Assembly (NCBI GenBank): GCA_947502595.1
Contig: CANNAM010000001.1
Coordinates: forward strand, 62,001-126,000
DNA from: an uncultured Marinicella sp.
GTDB taxonomy: Bacteria; Pseudomonadota; Gammaproteobacteria; Xanthomonadales; Marinicellaceae
Direction of reading: 5' to 3'
Length of the DNA: 64,000 nt
In this document: piece by piece, positions 31,818 to 42,332 of the stretch
How the letters are laid out: each line of letters begins with the position of its first letter
How positions within the stretch are numbered: position 1 is the first letter of the stretch
Program-made: the position numbers and the translations under genes
The notes under the pieces: model-generated
Databases searched by the model: none
What the model was told of the DNA's origin: nothing
What the model saw: the letters and a program-made list of their open reading frames with translations, nothing else

Positions 31818-33845
31818 ATGCAGAAAACTAAAGCTTTAAGTGGTTGGCGCATTGGACCATGGTGTTATTTACCAGAAACAGGTGGCTTGAAAAGTGGCCG
31901 TGAAGAAGTCAGGCTGTCCACCCAATTAAACCAGGTGCTTTTATTGCTGATTCAAAACGCGCCTGAGGTGATTACTCGACAACAATTTATGGATTCAGTG
32001 TGGGCCGATAAATTTGTTAATGAAGGGGCTTTGTCAAGAACCATCGCAGAGCTCAGAAAACTGCTGGGTGATTCAGCAAGTCAAGCAAAGTACATCAAGA
32101 CCATTCCTAAAAAAGGTTATCAGTGGGTGCATGTCGTTGAACCAATTAAGGCCAGAAGTTATCGCCGCTTAAAGTTTATGTTGTTGGCTATGATGGTATC
32201 TGTGTTGGTTGTTATTCCAGTTTGGATCAGCCGTCAAAACAGCACGCTGGATACATTAAAAACTGCAGTGGCCAAAGCCAGTAGAGTGACAGCACAACCG
32301 GGGATGGAAAAACAAAGTCTGCTGAGCGCTGACGGTCATTGGCTGACTTATGTAAAGGACACCATTAACAGCAGTCAAATATTCGTTGAGTCATTGGCAG
32401 ATGCCAACTTACATGCTGTCATTGACCTACCTGGATATCGATTGTCATCGCCGGTGTTTATAGCAGCACAAAATTTGTTGTTGTTCACTGCGCAAGATAA
32501 AACCGATTGTTATTTAAAAAGCCATGTTTTGAACAGCCAAGTGTTCAAAGATTTAAGTCCTTGTTATTTCAACCATGAGTCGCGGACATTAAGTTTTGAT
32601 TCAAAATCAAACAGCGTATTTTTTGCCGCCCAAAATAATCAACAGCAGGTGGTTATTCAGCAATTGAGTTTGACCAATGGCAAGGTAACTGCATTAACCA
32701 ACCCTGGATCGGTAAATCATTTGGATTGGTCGCCGCAAATCAGTCCTGATCACCAATGGCTGAGTTATTCGCGGGGCAATAATTCAGTCAGAAATATATG
32801 GTTGAAAAATTTACAAACAGGTATTGAGCAGCCCATAACTGATGGTGAGCATTATTCGGTCAGCCATGCCTGGTACGACCATGAACACATAGTTTTTGAT
32901 TCTGACTTAAGTGGCAGTCGACAGTTGTGGTTATTGAATATCCATGCAACTGAACCACAGCTACTCGGTGCATATGGTGCCCAACATCCTTCATTTGATC
33001 ATGACAAACGCATCATGGCTTTTCAGGAAGTCAGCTATGAGGCCAATATATGGCTGTTTGATGTTGTCAGTAACGAGTACAAGCGAGTTGTGCATTCAAC
33101 TAAATATGATAACTACCCTGCATTTGCAGCCGATGGCCAGCGGTTTTTGTTTTCCAGTAATCGCCAAGATTTAAGTTCAATTTGGTTGTACGACATGGCT
33201 ATTGCAAAGGAGCAATTGTTGATTTCAATACCTGGGGTCAAGTTGACCAGACCCACTTGGCATCGTGATGGTCGCCATGTGTTAATTACCAGTAATGATG
33301 ACCAAGGTTACAGCACCTTGCTGTTAGATTTAAATACCATGCAAACTGAAGAACTGTTGTTTGGGTATGGCCATTTAGGCACTGTTGAACATGCTGGAAG
33401 TTATTTTGCCTTGGCCAAATCCGACCAGCTGCAACATAAAGTATTACACATGAAGCAGCAGCAGGTTGATATACTTCCGATTGATGCTGTAAGTAGGTTC
33501 ATGCTGCTTGATGACGGTCGATTGGTGTTCACAAAAACACATAAAGATGGGTTGTTTTTGTATGATTTAAACACCCAGCAAGAGCAGTTGTTAACCCCCG
33601 AATTGAAGCAAGCAGCCTTGAATCGCTGGACCGCAGTGAACCAGTCGGTGTATTTTGATCGTGGTGGCAAAGATGCAGGTGTTTGGCGTTTAGCTGTGGG
33701 TACTGGGCAGCTGAGTTTTGTCAGCAGTCATCGGCCGCTGTCAGTTGGCACTTCATTGAGTGTCAATGCCAGTGAAACACAGCTGTTGATAACCCAAACC
33801 GATCGAGCCGAATCGGACATCTTAAAAACACAGATAGGTGAATGA
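31818..33845 (+). CDS. CadC-like winged-helix regulator with TM segment and C-terminal TolB/WD40-like beta-propeller
   Basis: N-terminal wHTH (LNQVLLLLIQNAPEVITRQQFMDSVW...LSRTIAELRKLLGD...YIKTIPKKGYQW), TM (FMLLAMMVSVLVVIPVWI), then propeller repeats. Confidence 0.87.
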   Translation: MQKTKALSGWRIGPWCYLPETGGLKSGREEVRLSTQLNQVLLLLIQNAPEVITRQQFMDSVWADKFVNEGALSRTIAELRKLLGDSASQAKYIKTIPKKGYQWVHVVEPIKARSYRRLKFMLLAMMVSVLVVIPVWISRQNSTLDTLKTAVAKASRVTAQPGMEKQSLLSADGHWLTYVKDTINSSQIFVESLADANLHAVIDLPGYRLSSPVFIAAQNLLLFTAQDKTDCYLKSHVLNSQVFKDLSPCYFNHESRTLSFDSKSNSVFFAAQNNQQQVVIQQLSLTNGKVTALTNPGSVNHLDWSPQISPDHQWLSYSRGNNSVRNIWLKNLQTGIEQPITDGEHYSVSHAWYDHEHIVFDSDLSGSRQLWLLNIHATEPQLLGAYGAQHPSFDHDKRIMAFQEVSYEANIWLFDVVSNEYKRVVHSTKYDNYPAFAADGQRFLFSSNRQDLSSIWLYDMAIAKEQLLISIPGVKLTRPTWHRDGRHVLITSNDDQGYSTLLLDLNTMQTEELLFGYGHLGTVEHAGSYFALAKSDQLQHKVLHMKQQQVDILPIDAVSRFMLLDDGRLVFTKTHKDGLFLYDLNTQQEQLLTPELKQAALNRWTAVNQSVYFDRGGKDAGVWRLAVGTGQLSFVSSHRPLSVGTSLSVNASETQLLITQTDRAESDILKTQIGE

Positions 33846-34453
33846 TGAAGCCAGTTGAAAAACCATTTTCTCCCGCTTGTGAGCGCAACCAACAAGCCAT
33901 TTTGGCGGTGTTGCAGGAGGTGCTACAAGATGCTGAATTACAGCTGTTAGAGGTGGGCTCAGGAACCGGTCAACATGCTGTATTCTTTGGTCGGCACTTG
34001 CCCAACATCACTTGGCAAACTTCCGATGTTGCAGACAACCATGCGGGCATAAACAAGTGGTTGGATGAAGCGCAATTAAAGCATGTATTACCACCTCTTG
34101 AGTACCAAATTGGACAACAGCAATGGCCAACTGCTGATATTGATGTGGTTTTCAGTGCCAATACTTTACACATTATCAGTATCGAGTTGGTGCAACAACT
34201 GATTGACGACATGGGTAAAAATTTGCAAGCTGGGACCAGGGTGGTGTTTTATGGGCCGTTTAAATACCAAGGTGCCTTTACCTCAGAATCCAATGCTCAA
34301 TTTGATCTGTGGCTGAAAGACATAGATCCACAGCGTGGCATCCGAGACTTTGAAACCATCAAGCTGTGGATGGGAAAGCAGGGTTTTATATTGCAGCAAG
34401 ACATCAACATGCCAGCCAACAACCAAGTACTGCTATTCGAAAAACACAAATGA
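33842..34453 (+). CDS. DUF938 family SAM-dependent methyltransferase
   Basis: FSPACERNQQAILAVLQEVL...LLEVGSGTGQHAVFFGRHLP...VFSANTLHIIS...YGPFKYQGAFTSESNAQFD. Confidence 0.92.
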   Translation: MMKPVEKPFSPACERNQQAILAVLQEVLQDAELQLLEVGSGTGQHAVFFGRHLPNITWQTSDVADNHAGINKWLDEAQLKHVLPPLEYQIGQQQWPTADIDVVFSANTLHIISIELVQQLIDDMGKNLQAGTRVVFYGPFKYQGAFTSESNAQFDLWLKDIDPQRGIRDFETIKLWMGKQGFILQQDINMPANNQVLLFEKHK

Positions 34454-34512
34454 ACCTTTAAATTGTCCTTAAACTAGCGGACAATGGTGTTTTATATATT
34501 TGAGTATTAACG

Positions 34513-35889
34513 ATGCGGACTGTCATTTTAATTTACGGTTTGTTATTCAGTTTGATGGCTAACGCCGTACAACTCAGTGATGACGGTGTCGGCGACGCCA
34601 TTGTTTTTCCATTTTATACGGTAGAAAATAACCACCGCAGCGAGTTGAGCTTTACCAATAACACAGCAACGGTCAAAGCAGTAAAAGTTATGTTTTACGA
34701 CCGCTTTGCCAATATTGTTTTGCTTAGTTTTCATGTTTACTTAGCACCCATGGACTCGTGGTCAGCCGAGCTTGATTCTATCGTTTCCAATAGTGTGCCA
34801 GGTGAACCAACAACTTTTTTAACGCCAACAGACAACAGTTGTGCCCCCTTTGTAAATCCGGGACAAGAGATGCGCCCTTTTGCAATTGATGATGACAGTC
34901 GATTTGATGCGATTTTAGACAGGGCACAAACTGGCACCATCGTGCTGATAGATCTGGGTGAAGTGTTGGACCCTGAAGCGCAAAATATTGTGTTCACCAA
35001 TAACGAGCCCAATGATTGCCAACAAATTGAAGACAACTGGAGATCTCAAGGAGTGTGGGGTCAGGACCCTGGACATTCTATGGGGCCTGTTGTTGGCGGG
35101 TTGTCTGCCAATTTGGTGGTAAGGGCGCTGGATAATGGCAGTACATTTGAGGTTGATCCTACAGTTTTAAAAAACACACTTAATACTGGTTCAGCACATG
35201 TCAGTCCTGGCAGTACCGGGCCAAATTTGAATCATGACACCAGCCACCCTGAACTGCTTGGTTTACTTGGTACACCGAGCTATGGTTTTGAATTTAATTC
35301 GCAACACATCATTGCCTTGTTACAGAAAACTGCTGTTTCAACTGAGTTTGATTTTACTCAAAGCACAGATGTCAGGATTAACTGGGTAGTTACTTTAATG
35401 AATAAAATGTCATACTATTTTTCTGGAATAACTCAACTCAGGCCACCTTTCACCAGCACTCTCAATGCAGCAGATAACGGGGCATGTGATGTATTGACAG
35501 TAGAGGTCAGGGATGAATTAGGCGTGCTTTTGAACCCTGCGCTGAATGCTGGATTCAGTTTATGCGAAAGCACCAATGTCATTCCCATAAAACCGTTTGG
35601 CGAGCAGCCAATGCCAATATTAGATGACTCATACCGCAGTTTCATCAATGTTGGAGACTTACAAAAAGGCAGTATCACCTTAAAAACCAAAGCAGATCAC
35701 TTCATGTTAGGTCAAAATATCAACAGTCCTAATGAGGATGACTATTTTTATGGTTTGCCAATAACAGGCTTTCAGCTGACCCAATTGGATGACGGGTTCA
35801 ATCCCGTTCAGTACCAAGCACAAGCTTTTAGTTCGGAGGGTGAAATTGTGATTGATTTGATATGGGCCAATGATTTTGAAGCGCCATAA
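34513..35889 (+). CDS. secreted hypothetical protein, paralogue of 8047..9468, C-terminus DLIWANDFEAP
   Basis: Signal peptide MRTVILIYGLLFSLMANA; GDAIVFPFYTVENN...NNTATVKAVKV...FHVYLAPMDSWSAEL; C-terminal tag at 35854..35889. Confidence 0.78.
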   Translation: MRTVILIYGLLFSLMANAVQLSDDGVGDAIVFPFYTVENNHRSELSFTNNTATVKAVKVMFYDRFANIVLLSFHVYLAPMDSWSAELDSIVSNSVPGEPTTFLTPTDNSCAPFVNPGQEMRPFAIDDDSRFDAILDRAQTGTIVLIDLGEVLDPEAQNIVFTNNEPNDCQQIEDNWRSQGVWGQDPGHSMGPVVGGLSANLVVRALDNGSTFEVDPTVLKNTLNTGSAHVSPGSTGPNLNHDTSHPELLGLLGTPSYGFEFNSQHIIALLQKTAVSTEFDFTQSTDVRINWVVTLMNKMSYYFSGITQLRPPFTSTLNAADNGACDVLTVEVRDELGVLLNPALNAGFSLCESTNVIPIKPFGEQPMPILDDSYRSFINVGDLQKGSITLKTKADHFMLGQNINSPNEDDYFYGLPITGFQLTQLDDGFNPVQYQAQAFSSEGEIVIDLIWANDFEAP

Positions 35890-35904
35890 TTAGTTGCTAT
35901 TTAA

Positions 35905-36897
35905 ATGATAGATATTAATGATATTGTAAAGGCCCAACAACGCATTGAGCCTTATATCAATACCACACCAGTGCTGTCTTCAAGTCGCTTGAACCAATGG
36001 CTAGGCCATGAAATTTATTTCAAAGCCGAGTGTTTGCAGAAAATAGGCGCTTTTAAAGCCCGCGGTGGTTGTAATGCTGTTCAAGTTTTACGTGATATGC
36101 AGCCCAACATCAAACGCGTGGTGGCCAACTCATCGGGCAACCACGCCCAAGCTGTGGCCTGGGCAGCGCAACAATTCAATCTTCCCGCCACCATTTACAT
36201 GCCGTCTTTCGCCTCCAAAGTCAAAGCCCAAGCAACACGGTCTTATGGTGCACAAGTGGTGTTGTTGGAACAACGTCAAGCCGTTGATGCAGCGGTTGAA
36301 GCAGCCGCTCAAGAAGCAGGGGTTTACTGGATTCCACCTTTCAATGATGATGCGGTTATTGCGGGGCAGGGCACAGCAGCTTACGAAGCTTTACAGCAAT
36401 GCAAAATGCCTATGGATGCTGTTTTTGCCCCTTGTGGCGGTGGTGGCTTAATCTCAGGTACACTGGTGGCTGCACGTCATTTACAGCCTGATTGTAAAGT
36501 GATTGCAGCGGAACCATTGGCGGCTGATGATGCGTTTCGTTCTTTTCATGCGGGTAAAATTCAATATTTGGATGCGGCACCTGATACCTTGGCTGACGGT
36601 GCCATGACTTTATCGGTAGGCGAAAAGACTTTTGCACACATCAAACATTTAGATGATTTTTATGTGGTTGATGAAGTGCTCATTGCTTATTGGGCACAAT
36701 GGTTACAGCATTTGTTGAAGTTGCATGTGGAGCCTACCTCGGCAATGACCATGGGTGCCGTGTGCCAGTGGTTACGTAAGCAACATCAGCCACAACGCGT
36801 GATGGTGATCTTATCGGGTGGAAACATAGATGCTGCGATGCAAAGAAAAATTTGGCAGCAAGATTATTTAACGCAACAACCAAGTTTGCAGGTGTAA
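35905..36897 (+). CDS. PLP-dependent threonine/serine dehydratase-type enzyme
   Basis: FKAECLQKIGAFKARGGCNAV (PLP Lys), NSSGNHAQAVAWAA, PCGGGGLISG. Confidence 0.92.
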   Translation: MIDINDIVKAQQRIEPYINTTPVLSSSRLNQWLGHEIYFKAECLQKIGAFKARGGCNAVQVLRDMQPNIKRVVANSSGNHAQAVAWAAQQFNLPATIYMPSFASKVKAQATRSYGAQVVLLEQRQAVDAAVEAAAQEAGVYWIPPFNDDAVIAGQGTAAYEALQQCKMPMDAVFAPCGGGGLISGTLVAARHLQPDCKVIAAEPLAADDAFRSFHAGKIQYLDAAPDTLADGAMTLSVGEKTFAHIKHLDDFYVVDEVLIAYWAQWLQHLLKLHVEPTSAMTMGAVCQWLRKQHQPQRVMVILSGGNIDAAMQRKIWQQDYLTQQPSLQV

Positions 36898-36952
36898 TTA
36901 CCAGCGTCGATCTGCTGGTATTTTAATTAACAACATGAAAAGAGGCGTGTTT

Positions 36953-37771
36953 ATGAATTTTAGGTCATTGTTATTGGTTTTGTTGACTGTGTTGTTGGCA
37001 GCCTGTGCACCGAAATACCATTACCAGAATCTGGCCACTGCTGAGCCTGAGTTTGAGCATATTTTGGTGGTTTTTGATTACCTTCACTTTGTTGATGATG
37101 TGGGTAAATTAATGGACTACCATGAGGATAAAAATCAGTTACAAATTGAAGCGCTGAAAAGTGTCATTACCAACACCTTGAGCGCCAATGGCTTTCAAGG
37201 CACTGTAGATTTTGCTTTGATCAGCAGTGGCTTGGGTTTGAACCCTGAAAATGGCTTTGAACACTATATCGATGGTGATTTATCCGAAACATTGATTTAC
37301 CCACCTTTTTACTTGGAGTCAAATCACCATGAATCATTTCAACATCAGCTGATGGCTTCTTTTGCCGATGCACAAAGTGTCGCTTTTGTGCCTGTTTCGA
37401 AAAAGACCCAAGGTTTTTACGCCGATTTACGCATGAATACACTGAGTTTTGCAGGTACAGATGAGTACCCTGATCGCAAGCTAAATTCCCAGTCTAGGGT
37501 GGGTGTTTTGCACATCAGAGCGGTGTTGCCAAAGATTTCTTTCATGAAAGCCATGGGTGTGAGTTTATTGACAGTTGGCTTAACAGCTGGTGCAACAGGT
37601 GGCGCTTATATTGGCATTGCCACCCCTGTTGGTGTACCACACTCCACTGGGCTGTTATTTGACAACCAGACTGGTGAAGTGTTGTGGAAAAACCAAACTG
37701 CAGGTGATTTAAGCCGATTTGGAGATCAAGCAAGCGCACGCTTTTTTAAACAATTTCCTGCCTTGGATTAA
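36953..37771 (+). CDS. putative lipoprotein
   Basis: MNFRSLLLVLLTVLLAACAPKY with lipobox LAAC; start likely at 36953 (ORF track begins 36935). Confidence 0.75.
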   Translation: MNFRSLLLVLLTVLLAACAPKYHYQNLATAEPEFEHILVVFDYLHFVDDVGKLMDYHEDKNQLQIEALKSVITNTLSANGFQGTVDFALISSGLGLNPENGFEHYIDGDLSETLIYPPFYLESNHHESFQHQLMASFADAQSVAFVPVSKKTQGFYADLRMNTLSFAGTDEYPDRKLNSQSRVGVLHIRAVLPKISFMKAMGVSLLTVGLTAGATGGAYIGIATPVGVPHSTGLLFDNQTGEVLWKNQTAGDLSRFGDQASARFFKQFPALD

Positions 37772-37817
37772 GCGCTGATTGAAACCCAGGTGTCTTACCA
37801 GTGCCCACTTTGTGTGC

Positions 37818-40076
37818 TTAAAGTGTACGCACCAAACGAAAGCCGATGTGTGAGTGGGTTTCACTGGGGTCGGTGGCCAACGGTGTGTTGTTGCGCGCAT
37901 CACTGCCTGAACGCCATGAAGTGCCAATAGCGCAGGTGGCTTGGTTGCCACAATCGGTAACCCATTCACTGACGTTGCCCATAAGGTTGTAAACATTTTG
38001 TTGGGCAGGGTAAGTTTTGATTGGCGCAGTAAATATTTGGCCGTCATCACAGCTGTACTTCTGCGCTGTGGCTTTTTTCTCACCGGCTATTTCCGAGCCA
38101 GCTAAATTGGCATTTTGACAACTGACCTCAGAGGGCAGTTGCTGTTGAATGAATTGGTATTCTGCGGCTGTCGGTAGACGGTAGTTATGACCTGTTTGCT
38201 GACTCAGCCAACTGGCATATTGTTGGGCCATGTTGGCATTGATACAAACCACTGGGTGTTGGCTGTTTTGGTCAAAAGGTGGTTTCAACCAGGTTTTTTT
38301 GAAAAACACCTTTTTGTCAAAATGGTGACATTTCTCATCGGTGAATTGTTCGCCGGCAAACCGGGCAAATTGCTCAACAGTTACTTCATTGGTGCCAAAC
38401 ATAAAGTCCTGCAGTCCGGTTTTATTTCCCGCTGCAAAGAAAGTGAATTGGTGCTGTAATTTGTCATTAACTAAGTCACCAGTCTGTGGAATATTGTTAT
38501 AAGCTTTATGTAAGTCAGTCAGCAAAGCATATTTAGGTTTCAATAATTCAGCCATTTGTAAATAACTTTGGGCAGCAGCGTTTTTGCGCCTTGAGTTTAC
38601 GGCTGTGGTGACCAAATCCTGGGTGGTGCTAATCAAGTTGCTGATTGGGGAGTCAAACAAGCTGCGGTCAATGTTGTATTCATCCATGTATTCTGTCACT
38701 GACTTCACATGCGTCAATGCATCATCAAGTTCTTGATCGGTAAGTTTACGTTCGATCAAGTTGAAATAATATTGGCCCACTTGATTCAAACCTTGTTGGG
38801 CTGCTTGGTTTTCAGGTTGTTCTAACAGTATCGCTTGGAATTTGTCCGCCGCATTATCACCTTTGGGTTTGGTGAGGCGGAATTGTTTCAGTAATTGCTG
38901 AGCTTCTTCGAGTTTTACTTCAACTGACATATGGTTGATGGTTTCATTGCCTAAATTACCACTCAAGTCGATCATTTCTGCTTCGGTGGCATCAGTTTGT
39001 TCTGCTGCCGTAGCAATCAATGCCAGTGCTGCAGCTGCAGCCTCTTGGTCTTGCTTGATTTGTAATGCCGTGGCCTGTTGGTCGGCCAACAACTGTTCAG
39101 TCAAGACCTTTTGTGCCTCAGCCGCCGCTTTTTCACTGGACATTTTAGTGATGAAAATAGTTGCCAACACCATCAGTACCAAAGCTGCTAATCCTGAGGC
39201 TACATAGGCCATTTTGTATTTGCTGGTTGCTTTTGGCTCTTCAACAGGCACCACACTGACCGGTTGTTTACTGTACTTAATTGCCAGCAACGCATCTTTT
39301 AAGGCCTCAGCATTATCAAAACGGCCAGCTGGGTCTTTGGCTAAACATTGGTTGATGATAGGTTGCCACTCTTGTAACACTTCGGGCAATTCTGGAATGG
39401 GTTTATTGATGTGTGACATCAGGATTGAAAAGTCATTGCCTGCTTGAAACACATGATCTCCAGTGAGCTTTTCATAAATGATGCAACCGAGACTGTATAT
39501 GTCACTGTGGCGTCCAATCCCTCTGGACTGAATCTGTTCTGGACTCATATAGTGGGCACTGCCCAGTAACTGAGATTCTTTGGTTTTGCGTTCTGAGTTG
39601 ACAGAGATGGCAATCCCAAAATCAGCTATTTTTATGCGCCCAAATTGATCAAATAAAATGTTTTCTGGTTTTAAATCACGGTGAATGATGCCATGTTTAT
39701 GGGCATGGGCTAAACCATCACAGATTTGGCACAGCAGCTCAATCAAATGATCTGAATTGGTACAAATGATTTCGCCAAAGTCGCCATGGGTCAAGTATGG
39801 CATGGTGAAATACGCCAAGCCTGAAGGCAGTTTTTTGGCCTCGTAGATACTGATGATGTGTGGGTGGTCTAATGATGCAACTGTTTGCGCTTCGTCAACG
39901 AAGCGTTCGGCCAATGACTTGTCTTCCATCACCAGTTTTTTCAATACTTTGATGGCGACTTTTCGCTGCAAAGAAATCTGGCGACCTAAATACACAGCTG
40001 ACATACCACCTTCGCCAATTTTGTCCAGTATGGTGTGGTCGGGTATGTTCAAATTTAATTTAGGTACGGTTTTCAA
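37818..40076 (-). CDS. Ser/Thr protein kinase fused via a TM and coiled region to a formylglycine-generating-enzyme (FGE/SUMF1)-like domain
   Basis: GEGGMSAVYLG, VAIKVL, HRDLKPENILFD, ADFG; TM MAYVASGLAALVLMVLATIF; C-terminal YRLPTAAEYQF, NLMGNVSEWVTDCG, GFRLVRTL. Confidence 0.92.
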   Translation of the reverse strand: MKTVPKLNLNIPDHTILDKIGEGGMSAVYLGRQISLQRKVAIKVLKKLVMEDKSLAERFVDEAQTVASLDHPHIISIYEAKKLPSGLAYFTMPYLTHGDFGEIICTNSDHLIELLCQICDGLAHAHKHGIIHRDLKPENILFDQFGRIKIADFGIAISVNSERKTKESQLLGSAHYMSPEQIQSRGIGRHSDIYSLGCIIYEKLTGDHVFQAGNDFSILMSHINKPIPELPEVLQEWQPIINQCLAKDPAGRFDNAEALKDALLAIKYSKQPVSVVPVEEPKATSKYKMAYVASGLAALVLMVLATIFITKMSSEKAAAEAQKVLTEQLLADQQATALQIKQDQEAAAAALALIATAAEQTDATEAEMIDLSGNLGNETINHMSVEVKLEEAQQLLKQFRLTKPKGDNAADKFQAILLEQPENQAAQQGLNQVGQYYFNLIERKLTDQELDDALTHVKSVTEYMDEYNIDRSLFDSPISNLISTTQDLVTTAVNSRRKNAAAQSYLQMAELLKPKYALLTDLHKAYNNIPQTGDLVNDKLQHQFTFFAAGNKTGLQDFMFGTNEVTVEQFARFAGEQFTDEKCHHFDKKVFFKKTWLKPPFDQNSQHPVVCINANMAQQYASWLSQQTGHNYRLPTAAEYQFIQQQLPSEVSCQNANLAGSEIAGEKKATAQKYSCDDGQIFTAPIKTYPAQQNVYNLMGNVSEWVTDCGNQATCAIGTSWRSGSDARNNTPLATDPSETHSHIGFRLVRTL

Positions 40077-40331
40077 AATTAACGTTGTGTTGAGAATGGT
40101 CTACATTGTAGTTCTTAAGTACAACAATTTTGTTCTCTTGCGAGGTGGGTATAAGCAAAAATGTGATGGCCATCACTTAAGTTATGTATATATTTTATTC
40201 TTTCTGCTGCTTTTCGTCAATGTGTCAATTTTGGGCAGTGGTTTGAATATAAATCATGAATAATATGTTTCCGGCTTGTGGTTACTTATAAACTGAATAC
40301 AATGACAGCCAATTTTCACAATTATGTAACC

Positions 40332-42221
40332 ATGTCATTACTCAGTTTTGATCAAGTCAGCATCGATTTTGGTGCGCACCCTATATTAGATGCCGTTAAC
40401 CTCACCATCAACAAAGGCCAAAAACTGGCGTTGATTGGACGCAATGGTGAAGGCAAGTCAACTTTGCTTAAAATCATGGCTGGAGAAATACCGATTGATG
40501 ATGGCCAAGTGGTGCGGCAAGATGGCATGCGGGTGGCCATGATGAAACAATCTGCTGTCAATGAATCAGAATCCACAGTCAGAGAATTTTTGTTGCATGC
40601 TTTGGGTGAAGTGGGTATTGCACTAGAGAAATACGAAACAGCCACCGATCCTGATTTAATGGCTGACTACCAGCATGTGATTGATGAAAACAATGGTTGG
40701 GAGTTGCTGCAACAAATTGACATCGTCACCACCAAACTAAAACTCAATCCTGATGATGTGATTAAGTCATTATCAGGTGGGGTGCGACGACGGATTAATT
40801 TAGCCGCTGCCTTGGTTCAAATGCCTGATGTGTTGTTATTGGATGAACCGACCAACCACTTAGACATTGAAAGTATATTGTGGTTACAAGACATGGTCAA
40901 TAAACTGCATTGTGCGGTGGTGTTTGTAACGCATGACAGGACGTTCCTGAAAAGCATCGCCAATGGCATCATTGAGCTAGACCGTGGCAAAATTTACCAA
41001 TACGATTGTGATTACAACACCTACCTGGTGCGGCGTGAAGACCGTTTGGACTCAGAAATCAAAGAGTGGGAACGGCAAGATAAGAAACTCAGTCAAGAAG
41101 AGGTGTGGGTCAGGCAAGGGATTAAGGCCAGAAGAACCCGCAGTGAAAGTCGGGTTAAAGACTTACTGGCCTTGCGTGAGGAACGTAAGAACAGGCGCAC
41201 CCAATCCGGTTCCACCAAAGCCGCCATCAATGTTGCTGATGCCAGTGGTAAGAAGGTTATTGTGGCACACAATGTTGGCTTCAAATACGCGGATAAAACC
41301 CTATTGGATGGCTTTTCTACCAAAATCATGCGTGGTGATAAAGTCGGTATCATTGGCCCCAATGGTGTTGGTAAAACCACCATGGTACAGCTGTTGTTGG
41401 GTGAGATCGAACCGCAACAAGGTTCGGTGAAATTAGGTACTGGCATTGAAGTGGCCTACTTCGATCAGCTCAAGCAAAGCATTGACGACAATGACACCGT
41501 AGAAAATAACCTGCAATTGGGTACCGATTTTGTTGAAATCAATGGCAAGCCCAGGCATGTGATTTCTTACCTGCAGGACTTTTTGTTCAGTGCAGAAAAA
41601 ATCCGTGGGCCTGCCAGCGTATTATCTGGTGGTGAGCGCTCTAGGTTGTTATTGGCGCGTTTGTTTGCGCGACCCGCAAATGTCATCGTAATGGATGAGC
41701 CAACCAATGATTTGGATATGGAAACCTTAGACTTGATTCAGGACTTGCTGTTTGACTTCAAAGGCACCTTAATTCTGATCAGTCATGACCGGGATTTTAT
41801 TGACAACGTTTGTACCCAAACCATTGTGTTTGAAAACCCAGTAGACGGTGTTTACGACGTCAATGAATATGTCGGTGGTTATGAGGATTACTTGCGCCAA
41901 CGCCGCCAGCCTGAAGTCAAAAAGCCAGCGGTCAAAAAAGACCAAGGCTCAAATTCAGCAGCAGTCAAAAACAGCCAAGCCAAACCAAGCGCTGCCAACA
42001 AACTGAGCTTCAAAGAAAAACATGAACTGGAAAAATTACCTGCTCAAATAGATAAGCTGGAAAGCCAAGTGGCCGCGATAACCGAACAAATGTGTGCCCC
42101 TGATTTTTACAGCCAAGATGAAGCCAAAGTGAAAAAAGTCAGCACCGAATTGGCCGCAGTAGAAAAACAATTACAACAACACTATGCCAGATGGGATGAG
42201 TTAGAAGCCAAAGAAGGATGA
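40332..42221 (+). CDS. uup: ABC-F family ATPase Uup
   Basis: Two ABC domains (GRNGEGKSTLL; GPNGVGKTTMVQ; LSGGERSRLLLARL) and C-terminal coiled coil. Probable start MSLLSFDQ at 40332 (ORF track begins 40278). Confidence 0.93.
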   Translation: MSLLSFDQVSIDFGAHPILDAVNLTINKGQKLALIGRNGEGKSTLLKIMAGEIPIDDGQVVRQDGMRVAMMKQSAVNESESTVREFLLHALGEVGIALEKYETATDPDLMADYQHVIDENNGWELLQQIDIVTTKLKLNPDDVIKSLSGGVRRRINLAAALVQMPDVLLLDEPTNHLDIESILWLQDMVNKLHCAVVFVTHDRTFLKSIANGIIELDRGKIYQYDCDYNTYLVRREDRLDSEIKEWERQDKKLSQEEVWVRQGIKARRTRSESRVKDLLALREERKNRRTQSGSTKAAINVADASGKKVIVAHNVGFKYADKTLLDGFSTKIMRGDKVGIIGPNGVGKTTMVQLLLGEIEPQQGSVKLGTGIEVAYFDQLKQSIDDNDTVENNLQLGTDFVEINGKPRHVISYLQDFLFSAEKIRGPASVLSGGERSRLLLARLFARPANVIVMDEPTNDLDMETLDLIQDLLFDFKGTLILISHDRDFIDNVCTQTIVFENPVDGVYDVNEYVGGYEDYLRQRRQPEVKKPAVKKDQGSNSAAVKNSQAKPSAANKLSFKEKHELEKLPAQIDKLESQVAAITEQMCAPDFYSQDEAKVKKVSTELAAVEKQLQQHYARWDELEAKEG

Positions 42222-42231
42222 CAAGAATTCG

Positions 42232-42272
42232 TCATTCCAGCTCAGCCTTGGCGAGCGCAGGAATCCATGCAT
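42232..42272. repeat. candidate dispersed palindromic element (gtcattccagctcag...gagcgcaggaatcca)
   Basis: Imperfect inverted repeat TTCC..GCTC...GAGC..GGAA; resembles the widespread GTCATTCC...GGAATCCA intergenic repeats. Confidence 0.5.
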
Positions 42273-42332
42273 GTGATCTTAGAACGCTCAGGGTGATAAG
42301 GCTTGGGGTGAACTTTATACCAATGTATTGGC

